From positions 43,171,849 to 43,235,848 of the forward strand of contig CM070581.1 of the NCBI GenBank assembly GCA_036346355.1: DNA of 64,000 bases. Direction: 5' to 3'. The DNA is from Rhipidocladum racemiflorum. Taxonomy: Eukaryota > Streptophyta > Magnoliopsida > Poales > Poaceae. The translations under genes were made by a program, and so were the position numbers. The stretch's first letter is position 1, and each line of letters starts with the position of its first letter. The notes under the pieces are model-generated. The model saw nothing but the letters and a program-made list of their open reading frames with translations, did no database searches and had not been told where the DNA came from. Shown piece by piece: positions 22,916 through 33,719 of the stretch.

Positions 22916-23726
22916 ACTTCTCCCTGAGATTCTGCCCTGTTACCTAGGACATGGGGGAGCGCTCGGAGCAAAGGTCGCAGTTTTTCCGGAAGGTGCTCCC
23001 GAAGCTCAAGGAGCACCGTATATCGTGACAAGCTCAACGAGATCAGAAATGGCAGATGGAAGGAGGTCCACGGGCTTCAGGACGAGTGTATGACGATCCG
23101 GAGGAGAAAGTGAAGCTTGAGCATGTGCTCGAAGGTGAGATCCTCCTGGACTCGGTTTGGACATCTTTTGGACAATTTGGAAAGGATGAAGACGCTTTTG
23201 TGTTTCGTGAGCGCGATTCGACCATTGTCGAAATGAGAGCCCGACTAGAGGCTTCAGAGAGTTCGGCCTCAAGCTCGAGTCGGCTTGAGAGGATGCAATG
23301 GAGCTGAAGGGTAAATTTCTTTGACTTAGATTGAACGTACTTGGCGTCGGGTGTGTTTTTTGATGGCAGTTTGACTTTGTTCCAGAATGCAAGGAGAAGA
23401 TGGCCGCTGCCGAACAGGGCCAGACTGAGTTGCGCGTCGCCTGCGAGCCAATTCTGCACCTTCTGCGTATTGAAGGAGTTGAGCTGGGCTAGGAGGACGA
23501 CGTTGTTTCGCTTCTCTCTGGAGGAGCCGACAGGATCAGAGCTTACGCCAAGGAGTCCGCGACAATGAGTGCGAACCAGGCATTGGCGGTGGTCAAGTCT
23601 CATTATCCGAGAGTTGACCTCGAAGCTGTGAAAGAAGGTTTTGCCTGTGATGAAGACAAAGCCAACGCGCTCCTCGAAGAGGTCTCCAGTGCATCGCAAG
23701 CCTTGTTAGAGAATCTAGAATTCTGA

Positions 23727-24097
23727 CTTTGATGTGAACCTTGATGCCGAGTGCTCGCCCTCCTTGTTTGAAATATTGTGTCTTCTCACTTGAATATAAT
23801 TTGTCTGTGTTGTCCTCTGCTGAGTGGTCTCCAGACCTCTTTCACTCCTTGTCCTTTGTCTGAGTTGCTAGAATATAGGTCTACAGCCTTTTGGATCCCG
23901 TTGCGCCTTTCTGGGTGGGTTTCAGCCGACTAGTTTGGCTCTCGGGCACTGTGGTCTTGGCCCGTGGCTTTCTTGCCCTGCACACGCTTTTGAGAGGTCG
24001 GGCGTAGCTCTCGAGCGTCGGGACTTACGCCAGGCCACCTGGCTGAGTGGTTTAGCCCCAGGCTTGCGTCGTTTCCTAGCTCTCCACTTCTGCTTTT
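23727..24097. other. Spacer between the two antisense units of the Tat element
   Basis: No coding content or repeat recognised. It would hold the 3' end of antisense gene 1 and the distal promoter of unit 2. Confidence 0.4.
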
Positions 24098-24312
24098 CGC
24101 TTAATTTGAGCGAATTAAGCGGGAAGGCCGAATGAGCTTGAACTGCTCATGACACGTGTCTGGCGAAATGTCCCTTAATTTTGTTCAACGTGCTGATCTT
24201 CTTCGGTATTCGCGCAGCCGCTTTGATTTTTGCGCTTCATTGATTGCGAGGTGGCGCATTTGATTGCCTTTGGAGACGCTTCGATTTCCGGGGCTGGGGT
24301 GGCTTATAAATA
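24098..24312 (+). promoter_or_regulatory. Promoter-like region of antisense unit 2
   Basis: A perfect inverted repeat (24098-24121: CGCTTAATT, 6-base loop, AATTAAGCG), then a 10-bp palindrome GACACGTGTC containing a CACGTG G-box (24151-24160), then TATAAATA (24305-24312). A CTT-repeat pyrimidine leader (24340-24380) leads to the ATG at 24388. The spacing is that of a plant promoter. Confidence 0.55.
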
Positions 24313-24387
24313 GGACGTCATCGCCCTCGAGCGATCGTCTCCTTCTTCTTCTTCTTCTTCCTCTTTCTTTCCTCCCAGCCTTCCTCC

Positions 24388-24834
24388 ATGGCTAGTATGA
24401 GGAGATTCGTTGGCCCCTACGCGGCATTCTTCCGCCAGCGATTCTTCGGGCTACTCCATAACTGGGAGGAGGTAGAGTTTTGGGAGGAGCTCGACTTCGC
24501 TACTCTAGAGGCGAAGGAGGAGGAAGGAGCCGCCAGCGACGCCGCCGCAGTGGCCGCCTTGCTTGAGGTGGCTCCGGGGCTCCACGAGGTGGCTGAGATC
24601 ATCATGGAGATGATCGGGCGCGAGCGCCGCGACGACCTGGCCATCAGGACTCTCGTTCACCTCATACCACCCCTTTGGGTGGTTGAGGACGAGATCCTAG
24701 CGGCGCTACGTCGCCGCTGGCCGCCTCGATCCCGACGACCTCTCCCGAGCCTACCAAGGCGTATAAAGAAGAATAGGATTACGGCAGGAGCCCCGCTTTC
24801 CTCTTTTTTTTTTTTTTTTTTAGCGAGAAAATGA
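24388..24834 (+). CDS. Antisense ORF 2 of the Tat element, unknown function
   Basis: 148 codons from ATG 24388 in good context (CCATGGCTAG). The middle is acidic and alanine-rich (residues about 30-65), followed by a stretch rich in arginine and a C-terminal run of phenylalanines encoded by a T-tract (24808-24823). The tract probably slipped, so the true end may differ. No family recognised. It lies between antisense gene 1 and the integrase end, on the same strand as gene 1, with its own TATA-like box. Real coding status is uncertain. Confidence 0.45.
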   Translation: MASMRRFVGPYAAFFRQRFFGLLHNWEEVEFWEELDFATLEAKEEEGAASDAAAVAALLEVAPGLHEVAEIIMEMIGRERRDDLAIRTLVHLIPPLWVVEDEILAALRRRWPPRSRRPLPSLPRRIKKNRITAGAPLSSFFFFFLARK

Positions 24835-25283
24835 AAAAGAAAGTCAGAGTGTAAATTACTAATATTAAGGAATAAAAAGTGGAATCTTGCCCAATCAGGC
24901 CGTCATATTTATTCCGAGTTTAGGGTTCCGCCTGATCAACTATTCTAGTCATTGCTCGATTGCCACGCAGGCGCTGGGGCACGAGCTTTTGATTCTGGCT
25001 AGAAACTCTCGATCAGGCAAATCTCGGTTAGATTCTGGCGCTGCGAATTGTAGTCCCCGAGTGGTTAGTGCTTTCTACCCATTCCGTTATGCGCGTTGGT
25101 ATAAACTGCCGGAGTTTTGTGCTCATCGCGGTTTTTATTTCCGTGCGTTTTGTACCAGCGCGTCCAGGATTAGGTGCTACACCAGCCGGGTAATAACCAC
25201 TCGGGACTATCATTACACAGTAGGGCTTCAGAAAATAAAATGGATCACCATTTTATTCAGTATGTGAGAGTAGGGTACATAAC
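24835..25283. other. Spacer between antisense ORF 2 and the end of Tat pol
   Basis: About 450 bases with no motif recognised. It lies between the convergent ends of pol (minus strand) and antisense ORF 2 (plus strand), so it may hold both 3' ends. Confidence 0.4.
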
Positions 25284-26775
25284 TTATGCGTAGAAGCGAT
25301 GGAGCTGTTCGGCGTTCCAAGTATTCGCCAAAATCTCACCATCTTCACGTCTAAGTCGATAAGCACCCGGCCGGACCGTCTTTTGCACAGTGTACGGACC
25401 TTCCCAAATTGGAGAGAGCTTGTGCTCGCTTTTCTGGTTCCTCCTCAGGACCAGATCTCCTTCTGAAAAGGTTCTACTTCTGACATTGCCAGAGTGGTAA
25501 CGCCGAAGTCCCTGGAGGTACTTAGCCGACTGGATGGCTGCAACGTTCCGAGCCTCCTCGAGTTGATCAAGCTCCACCATTCGGCTTCCTCGGACTCTCG
25601 GCCGTTGTAATTCGAACCCTCGCGGATTCGAACCCTAGCTCGGTCGGCAGAACCGCCTCTGCGCCATAGACCAGGAAAAAGGGGGTTTGGCCACGCTCGG
25701 CTCGGGAGTGGTTCTGAGTCCCAGTACCGACGGTAACTCCTTCACCCATCGGGCAGCGTATGGTTTGAGGCGGTCGAAGATCCTGGCCTTGAGGCCTTGG
25801 AGGACCAGACCGTTAGCTCGCTCAACCTGCCCATTGCTTCGTGGGTGAGCCACCGAGGCGAAGCAGATCTTGATCCCAACGCCTTCGCACCATTCTTGGA
25901 ATTCTTCACTCCTGAATTGGGTGCCGTTGTCCGTGATGATCCGGTTGGGCACTCCGAATCTGACCACAATATCCTGGAAGAACTCCTTGGCCTTAACTGC
26001 AGTGATAGTGGCGACTGGTTTGGCTTCGATCCACTTGGTGAACTTGTCAATGGCCACGAAGAGGTAGGCGAAACCACCTTGGGCCTTCTTGAGCGGGCCC
26101 ACCAAATCGAGCCCCCAGACTGCGAAGGGCCAAGAGATGGGGATAGTTTGCAGCTCCTGCGCCGGCAAGTGTGTCCGCCTTGCGTAGAACTGGCAGCCCT
26201 CGCAGGTTCGAACAATTTCCTTGGCATCCGTTATAGCTGTTGGCCAGAAGAAGCCCTGTCGGTAGGCTTTCCCTACCAAGGCGCTCGACGCCGCGTGATG
26301 GCCACACATCCCTGAGTGGATTTCTTGGAGCAGCTCTCTTCCCACTTGCCCCGAAATACACCGCCTGAGGACACCTGAGGCACTCTTCCGGAAGAGCTCG
26401 TCGCCCACCACCACATAGGACTTGGCTTGTCGAGAGACGCGCTCTGCCAGAGTGGTCGCTTCCGGGAGTTTGTCCTTCAGGAGATAATCAAGGTACGGGG
26501 TAGTCCAGTCGGGATCGATGAGCAGGACCCCGGTCCCAGGACCCTTACTCGGCTCTTGCCGTTTTGTAATGGTTGGCTCGTGAAGATCCTGTACGAAGAT
26601 ACCACTCGGGACATCTGCCCGAGTGGCTCCCATTTTAGCCAACTCGTCAGCTACCTCATTATTGCGGCGGAGGACATGAACTCCTGCATCAGCCGAACTT
26701 GCCTTCCAATTCTGGACTTGTTTGGCAAGATGCCGTCATGGTCTGATCCACGCATCGACCAGTCCTTCAGACTTA
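25284..26775 (-). pseudogene. pol: Tat pol: end of RNase H and integrase
   Basis: After a decayed RNase H tail (residues NNEVADELAKMG in the frame ending near 26642) comes the integrase zinc finger (H in EIHSGMCGHH, then CEGC). The catalytic triad is D in WGLDLVGPL, D in IITDNGTQF and E in NGQVERANG. Frame changes near 25740 and 25570 split the C-terminal part, which shows FFLVYGAEAVLPTE and PIWEGPYTV..GAYRLRREDG and ends at 25284. No chromodomain, as expected for Tat. It is separated from the rest of pol by the 12.7 kb Tekay insertion at 26781. Confidence 0.92.
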
Positions 26776-26780
26776 GTTCA

Positions 26781-29700
26781 TGTCGGGACCCGAATTTGCA
26801 AATCCGGACCCTTCAGGTATTCAGCACTAGTCCAGAACGCGCTAGTGCACACAGTCTTAACATCGGTAAATATCACAATCATACCATTCGATATTATCAA
26901 AGTACTTTATTTAAATAACCAAATCGTTACTTGACCTTATGGTCAAGTTACAAATGTATGCCTTGCAAGGCGAAACTTATTCAGAGAAAAATAATAATAG
27001 CAATGAAAAACAACGAAGGCAACATCGTGGCGCCATCCAAGATACCACAGGCAACCGATCGGGCTCGCTTCCCTAAGTAGACGGATCCTCTTGGAGTTCC
27101 TCCTCCAAAGTCAGTGCGATCTCTTCTTCAACTGATATTGTGTTGAGGCAAGGGTGAGTACTTCGTACTCAGCAAGTCATGCACAGAATGCAAGCTAATA
27201 TACTATATGCATGGCTTGGTACAAAAGGAATAGCTCAAGGTATATTTGCGAAACAACATTTGAAAAGTAATATAAGTAGATTCGAAAGCAAAGAGAAATA
27301 AGTAAAGCATAAATAACTTTTCAAGAAGTTTAATAAACATTTTCCCCATCCTAAACCATATTTCCATCATCTTCATTACTAAACCAACCCACCTTTCAAA
27401 CCCAAGTTATTTTTGAGAAAATCTAACCCTTGACTGTAATTCCCGAGCGATGTCCAATACCGCGGACACGGCTATTCGAATAGATTCTAAACTCTGCAGA
27501 GGTTATGCACTTTACCCACAAGATACAACAAACACCACAAAGGCGAGTTCCTCAGAATAAAGCCTTTCTAAGCCTCAAACAACACAGGTGGTCCTCTCCT
27601 GCTTAGGTTTCTACACCATCCCTTCCCTTAGCCAAGGCGAAGTATGGGACCAACACACCGTTAGATGGGTATCCGCCACAGCCACGATACGCTCCCCCGT
27701 ACAATCACACAAACGGTGTAATTGACACCCTGAGGCTCCACAAGTGAGTCCTTAGCAACTTAGTCAACTAGGGCCGTCCCATTCCAGCCATGTGGTTGCA
27801 AGTATGACCCAGTTCAAAGGCTTGCAAGGTTAAGTCCTTAGAGTGACCAGGGCAAGACTACCCGAAGAACCAAATCAACATTCCCAATGCCACAACTGCC
27901 CACTGATTACTCTTGCCACCGCCTGGCCGAAATCATTATCAAACCCCAGTTGATTACCATGCACCACGTGCCATCAACATCACATGATACTTTTCCCAAA
28001 ACAGGTTCAATATATCATTAAGTCAATATTAACATTTGATTGTCCAAAATCATGTCATGAGCACGTAGCAGGTCTAAGCAGTATACTACAACGGTCTAAA
28101 ACCCATGTTGGCAATTTGATTATGTCCAACTAGTAAACCACAACTAGGGTGACAAGGGTCATGGCACATACTTTAAATAATCAAGGTGTCATACAGTAAA
28201 TTGGTATTTATCTAACCCCCATGTTTAAACAAAGTATCTTTCTAATTGATCTAGCATGCAATAGTTTAAATCAAAATAGATTTCGAAATAGGATCAACAT
28301 GGTCAAAGCACAACTTGCCTTCAAAAAGTACTTGTTCTTGGTCTTGAGTTGGATCCTGAGTCAATACTTCTCCTTCGAATCCTTCCGGCACTTCAACGTC
28401 TACTCGTAAAGCGTGCAAATAGCAATACACAAATAAACAATAGGCAAAAACATCCCAAAACTCCAAATAAAATCCATAAACAGAGAGAACATAATTTTCT
28501 GGATTTTTAGAAACTGAATCAATCAAATTTGGAGTTAAAACGCAAAAGTTATGATTTATTAAAGTTTAAATAATCAATTAAATAATATTACAGAGAAAAA
28601 CTTTAGTCCAAAAATTAAATAAAATTCATATTTGGGTAGAACTCAATTTTATACAAATTTAGAAATTTGAATCACTCAAATCGGAGTTGAAACGCAAAAG
28701 TTATAAGCGTTTGAAGTTTGAATCTAAATTTGAATCAATATTTCGAATTAATAAATCATTTTCTTTTCGAAATTAATTATTGCGTCATCATGGACACGTG
28801 GCAGCACCGATTGGTCTGGCGACGCCACCGGTCCATGGACTCGGTCCACGCTTCGGCTCGGGTCCACCGTGGACTCGGTCCACGACTTCACGTGAGATCG
28901 ACATGTGGGCCCACTCGGGTAGCGTCATCGGCGACGTCGGACTCGGCCACGGTCTTGACATGTGGGACCCACCGGACGTCATTTGCCGACGCCGGCCGGG
29001 GCATTTGGCGACATGCGGCCCGCCATGACGTCGGCGTGGACGTCATGGTGTGGTTCGGTGAGCCGACACCGCAGGCCCGCGTGCCGGCGTCACGCGTCTG
29101 GCTGACGACCAGCGTCGGCCCAACTTCCCGACGCGTGGCTCGATCTCGGCCGTTGATTTGAAAATCAACGGCGAGGATTAAATCCAGTTGTTGACGCGTT
29201 TGGGTTATCGCATTGATTTGGACCGTTGGATCTAGATCCGATGGTCGAGATTAGATCTGGAAATCGTAACGCAATCTCACCGTATGGCGACGTGGCGTGA
29301 TCTCGGCGTTGGATCTTGATCGGACGGCCGAGAGCTCGCGGTCCGGCGATGGCTTGCGGCGGCGCGCTGCTCACCGGGCGCGGAGGACGACGACCTTGCC
29401 GACGGCGTTTCGCGCGCTCCGGCTGGCGAGAGATCCTTCGTGCGTCTCGTCGCGGTGAGTCCGGACCGGGTCAACGGCGGCAGAGGACGACGGACGGCGC
29501 ATTTTAACGCAGCGAAACCGCGGCGGAGCGTTACGGCAACTCCGGCGAGCGACAGGCGGAACGGGCGGCGGCTCCGGCGACGCAGAAACTGGTCTACGGT
29601 GCGCTGAAGTCTAGGTCACGACCGTGGTGGCGGCGCATTAAATAGCAGCCTCGGCGTCTGGTGAAACGCCACGGAGACCGAGGTCGACGGTTTCGGACGG

Positions 29701-30275
29701 CGGAGTCCGTGGCGGCACGGAGAGGGTGACGTGGCACGCGCACACCGTTGGATCTCGATCCAACGGTCGCGAAGTTTGGGTCCGGTCGGACTCGGCGAGC
29801 CGGGTCGGTCGGGCTCGGGCTCGGTGGCGTGGCTCAATCGTGGCCGTTGGATCAAGATCCAAGCCACGCTGATTAGGCTTCGGCCGAGTGGGTTCGGTCG
29901 AGTCACGTGGCTCGGTCGGACTCGAACTCGAGTCCTGACTCGAGCTCGATCGGATGAACAAGACAAACCCACTCGCATTTTCCAAATGATTTAATATTTA
30001 AAATAATTCCCGATAATTCATTTAATTCATTAAAAATAGCAAATGACTCGAGAAAAATTCGAGAAAAATTAAAATTACTTTGGATCATTTTGGACTCAAA
30101 TAAAATATTTCCAACAAAATTTTATTTGCAAAATTAAATTCTTTAATTATTTCAAAATGGAATAAATTCAAATAAATTCCAAATAAATCCAAATAAATTC
30201 CAGAAAATTCCAAAAATTCACCAAAGTGCCAAATCACACATGAATTCAAGAAAAGCAAAATTTTGGGGTGTTACA
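26781..30275 (-). repeat. Nested Tekay 3' LTR
   Basis: Minus-strand TGTAACACCCC...CCGACA. On the minus strand the GC donor GCAAGT is at 28318-28313, the hairpin TGAGTAC/GAA/GTACTCA at 27171-27155, and the acceptor CAG ends at 27132, 23 bases past the branch-site A. The CpG-rich core (28.8-29.9 kb) contains long frames on both strands that I regard as non-coding. Confidence 0.95.
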
Positions 30276-30313
30276 AACCTCCCCCCCTTAATAGAATCTC
30301 GTCCCCGAGATTC
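30276..30313 (-). other. Nested Tekay polypurine tract and GGGA-loop hairpin
   Basis: On the minus strand a stem GAATCTCG/CGAGATTC with loop GGGA (30313-30294) is followed by TATTAAGGGGGGGAGGTT and the LTR. Identical stem to E1. Confidence 0.87.
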
Positions 30314-30349
30314 AGGGCTCACTACAGAATAGGTTTGGAAACTCTTTCT

Positions 30350-30820
30350 TCAAATCCTCTTGGCTCCCAAAGTCGCTTCGCTTTCTTCATGGTTGCTCCA
30401 CTGAACTCTACAGAAACGGGTTGACTTGTTTCTAGTTTCTCGATCCATTGTGTCCAGAATCCTCACGGGATACTCCTTATAAGTCAAATCCTCTTGCAAC
30501 TCAATTAACTCTAGCGGTGTCTGTTTCTCAGGAACTCGGAGACACTTCTTTAACTGGGACACATGGAATACATCATGTACTCCTGCTAACGACTGTGGCA
30601 ACTCCAGCTGATAAGCAACTTCGCCTCTGCGACTCAAAATCTTAAATGGCCCAACATAACAGGGTGCAAGTTTCCCTTTGGCATGGAACCTCTTAACTCC
30701 CCTGAGAGGCGTAACTCTGAGGTAAACAAAGTCTTCTGGTTCAAAACTCAAATCTCGGCGACGATTGTCAGCATAACTCTTCTGTCGAGATTGGGCTATC
30801 TTCAACCTTTCCCTAATCAT
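30350..30820 (-). pseudogene. pol: Nested Tekay pol: integrase C-terminal and chromodomain-like tail
   Basis: Shows the GPFKILSRRGEVAYQLELP module and HDVFHVSQLKKCL, then FCRVQWSNHEESEATLG near the end. The last residues differ from E1 because the frame shifts about 25 codons before the expected stop. It overlaps the upstream integrase frame by a few bases in a different frame. Confidence 0.9.
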
Positions 30821-32229
30821 AGCGACCGTTTCTTCACCTCTTGAAGAATATCAGGCCCAAAGACACGGCGCTCGCCGGTCTCATTCCAATTCAATGGCGT
30901 CCGACAGGGTCGACCATACAGTGCCTCAAAAGGTGACATCTGTAAACTAGCCTGATAACTATTGTTGTAACTGAACTCGGCATACGGTAAACTCTTATCC
31001 CAAGAGGTAGCATAAGCTAATGCACAAGCTCTCAACATATCCTCCAGAATCTAGTTGACTCTTTCAGTCTGTCCATCCGTCTGTGGATGATAAGCTGTAC
31101 TGAAGTTCAAACGGGTTCCCATGGCTTCATGCAACTTATTCCAGAACCTTGAGGTAAATTGGGTTCCTCTGTCCGATACAATCTTCTTGGGCACTCCGTG
31201 CAAACAGACAATCCTGGTCATGTATAACTCTGCTAATTTATCTCCCGAGTAAGTGGTCTTCACGGGGATAAAATGGGCTACTTTAGTCAAGCGATCCACT
31301 ATAACCCATATGGAGTCATAACCTCCTTGAGTCTTCGGCAAACCGGTAATGAAATCCATTCCGATTTCCTCCCACTTCCACTCAGGTATTTTTAGCGGTT
31401 GTAGCAATCCTGCTGGTCTCTGATGCATTGCCTTGACTCTCTGGCATACGTCGCACAATGCAACATGCTCGGCAACTTCACGTTTCATACTCGGCCACCA
31501 GAATCTCTCCTTCAGATCCTGATACATCTTGGCGCTTCCAGGATGAATTGAGTACTTAGAGTCATGGGCTTCTTCCAAAATCAGTTGCTTTAACTCCTTG
31601 TTGTTAGGCACACAAATGCGATCCTTCATCCACAACGTGCCTTGCTCATCCAACTTGAAGTCCTCTGCCTTGCCTTCCTCCTTGATGAACTTAATCCTGC
31701 GGATCTTGTCATCATCCTTCTGTCCTTCTCGGATCTGATCCTCTAGGGTAGGCTTTACTTCTAATGCGGCCAAGAATCCGCTAGGTACTACCTCAATCTT
31801 CATTTTCTGAAAATCCTCGCATAACTCGTCCTGACTTGTGGCTAGCAACGTACTCACGGTATGACTTTTCCGACTCAGGGCATCGGCTACTACGTTGGCC
31901 TTCCCGGGATGGTAATGGATTCCAACATTATAGTCTTTGATCAACTCTAACCATCTTCTCTGCCTCATATTCAGATCCGATCGGGTGAATATGTACTTAA
32001 GGCTCTTATGATCCGTATACACTTCACATCTGCTCCCGATCGATAGTGACGCCATATCTTCAAGGCATGCACTACGGCAGCCTAACTCTAGGTCATGTGT
32101 CGGATAATTTTCCTCATGCGGCCTCAATCGCCTTGATGCATAAGCACGACCTTTCCATTCTCGTGACAAAGACACATCCAAGTCCTTGGCGCGATGCGTC
32201 ACAATAAATATCGAAGCTTTGAGCAACAT
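30817..32229 (-). pseudogene. pol: Nested Tekay pol: RNase H and integrase
   Basis: The first RNase H aspartate region is decayed; the later part is readable (RLRPHEENYPTHDLE, EVYTDHKSLKYIF, ADALSRK). The integrase has an intact HHCC finger (AHDSKYSIHPG, CDVCQ) and catalytic D, D, E (GMDFITGLP, IVSDRGTQF, DGQTERVN). An in-frame TAG directly after ERVN (about 31049) splits the core; the frame resumes at 31038 to FEALYGRPCRTPLNW. One stop and one frameshift disable it. Confidence 0.93.
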
Positions 32230-32323
32230 CCGGTAGAACTAACACCGGTCCGACGTCAATCGCTTCTTCACTCCAAATCCTTTCTCACATTCTCAAGCGT
32301 CCATGCAAACTTCTTTTCCTTCT

Positions 32324-33146
32324 TCAGCCATGCGTAAGAGGTTTCGCAATTGTCGAGAAGCCTTCGATGAAGCGGCGGTAGTATCCTGCCATTCCAAGGA
32401 AACTCCGAATCTGGGTCACCGCCTTTGGTCGCTCCCAATGTAACACAGCTTCTACTTTGCTTGGATCTACGGCGACTCCTTCAAGGTCATTACATGTCCA
32501 AGAAACTCCACCTTGTCCTTCCAAAAATCACACTTGGTGAACTTGGCGAAAAGTTGTCGTTCCTCGCCTTTTCCAAAACTCGCCTTAAGTGTTCGGCATG
32601 TTCATCCTCTGTCTTGGAGTAGATTAGGATATCGTCTATGAACACGACGACAAACTTGTCCAAGTATTCCATGAACACCTTATTCATCATATTCATGAAA
32701 TAAGCCGGGCGATTCGTCAGCCCAAAGGACATAATCAGAAACTCGTTATGTCCATATCTTGACGAGAATGCGCCTTGAATATCTTCTGATCGGATCTTCA
32801 ATCGATGGTATCCCGATCTCGATCAATCTTGGAGAAAACTCGGCTCCTCTTAATCGATCAAACAAATCATCGATCCGGGTAGCGGATACTTATTCTTCAC
32901 GGTGACTTCATTGAGTGCACGGTAGTCAATGCACATCCTGAAACTCCCGTCCTTCTTCTTGACAAACAAAACCGTGCTCCCCACGGCGACTAACTTGGTC
33001 TCGATAAATCCTTTCTCCATTAACTCTTCTAGCTGTTTCTTCATTTCTACCAACTCCTCGGTGGACATCCGATAGGGTCTCTTTGCTATCGGTGCTGTAC
33101 TAGGTACAAGCTCTATCACAAACTCTATGTCCCTGTCTGGCGGCAT
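32324..33146 (-). pseudogene. pol: Nested Tekay pol: reverse transcriptase, three frame segments
   Basis: 33146-32850 holds the N-terminal RT part (KKKDGSFRMCIDYRALNEV) with a local replacement before VLFVKK. 32801-32490 holds FGLTNRPAYFMN and the catalytic VVFIDDILIYS. 32524-32324 holds the connection (VRSFLG-like QIRSFLGMAGYYRRFIEG). At least two frameshifts, and a gap between 32850 and 32801 that includes the FSKIDLRSGY region in another frame. Confidence 0.9.
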
Positions 33147-33200
33147 ACCAGGTAGATCTTCGGGAAAAACATCGGGTACTCATTCACTCTTCGACATCCT

Positions 33201-33440
33201 CTATGCTGATTGCCTTGGTATGTTAACCATCAATTGCCCATCTCTAATCGCAGTGGCTTGAAATTCCACTTTCTTCCCACACGGGCTCTCAATCGAGATA
33301 GTCCTTCGTCCACAATCCAATACGGCCTTGTGCTTGGATAACCAATCCATTCCCAATATGACGTCTAAGGTCCGGGTCTCCAAAATTATAAGGTTTGCTA
33401 GGAACTCTATTCCACCTATCAAGATTCTCACCCGGAACAT
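33201..33440 (-). pseudogene. pol: Nested Tekay pol: protease remnant lacking the active site
   Basis: Only the second half of the protease is readable (FLANLIILETRTLDVILGMDWL). The catalytic DSG region seen in E1 (FDSGASHSF) has no counterpart: the sequence 33441-33700 joins unrelated-looking sequence to a gag tail. The copy therefore has an internal deletion or replacement. Confidence 0.82.
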
Positions 33441-33719
33441 CCTACTTTCGCTCGGAGTTTGGAACCAGGGTTTGAACTAAAAGCATGCACTTAAGTCTTG
33501 CAATTCTCAAATCATTTCTAGTAGCAAAGCCTTGTGAAACAAACGAATGCTAAGCTCGAGTCAAACAAAATCAAGCAGGTGTACTGAGTTAACAAGTAAC
33601 TTACCCGATCTGACGTCCGTAGCATTCTCAGAGCGCATCTGTGGTGACATGGTTGACTCGGCCTCTCACCACGGTGCAGGGTGTGGCTCCTGGTGTTGGC
33701 GTCCTAGCTGGGGTGGTTC

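Larger units (their letters stand above)
17752..23726 (+). pseudogene. Antisense extra gene of the Tat element (gypsy-type transposon domain), five exons
   Basis: Starts at ATG 17752 (GAGATGTCT) and reads into a domain of the type annotated in grasses as 'putative gypsy type transposon' (LVAAGVLPPLELI, FESFFWRGFSVPGS, FVKRRVQPLKERVHLGFQY). Predicted exons: 17752-18660, 18747-19027, 19100-19479, 22948-23310, 23386-23726. Introns start GT, end AG and are 86, 72, about 65 (after removing the solo LTR) and 75 bases. The last exon encodes a charged, probably helical tail and ends at TGA 23724. In-frame stops at 18199 (TAA) and 23490 (TAG), and a probable indel in exon 2, make this copy a pseudogene. 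Function is unknown; the family assignment is by recognition, exon joins are inferred. Confidence 0.75.

Noticed and set aside
28718..29985. ORFs of up to 147 codons in the nested Tekay LTR core
   Set aside because: Same CpG-rich LTR core; frames are not kept in the partner LTR at 37.9-39.2 kb.
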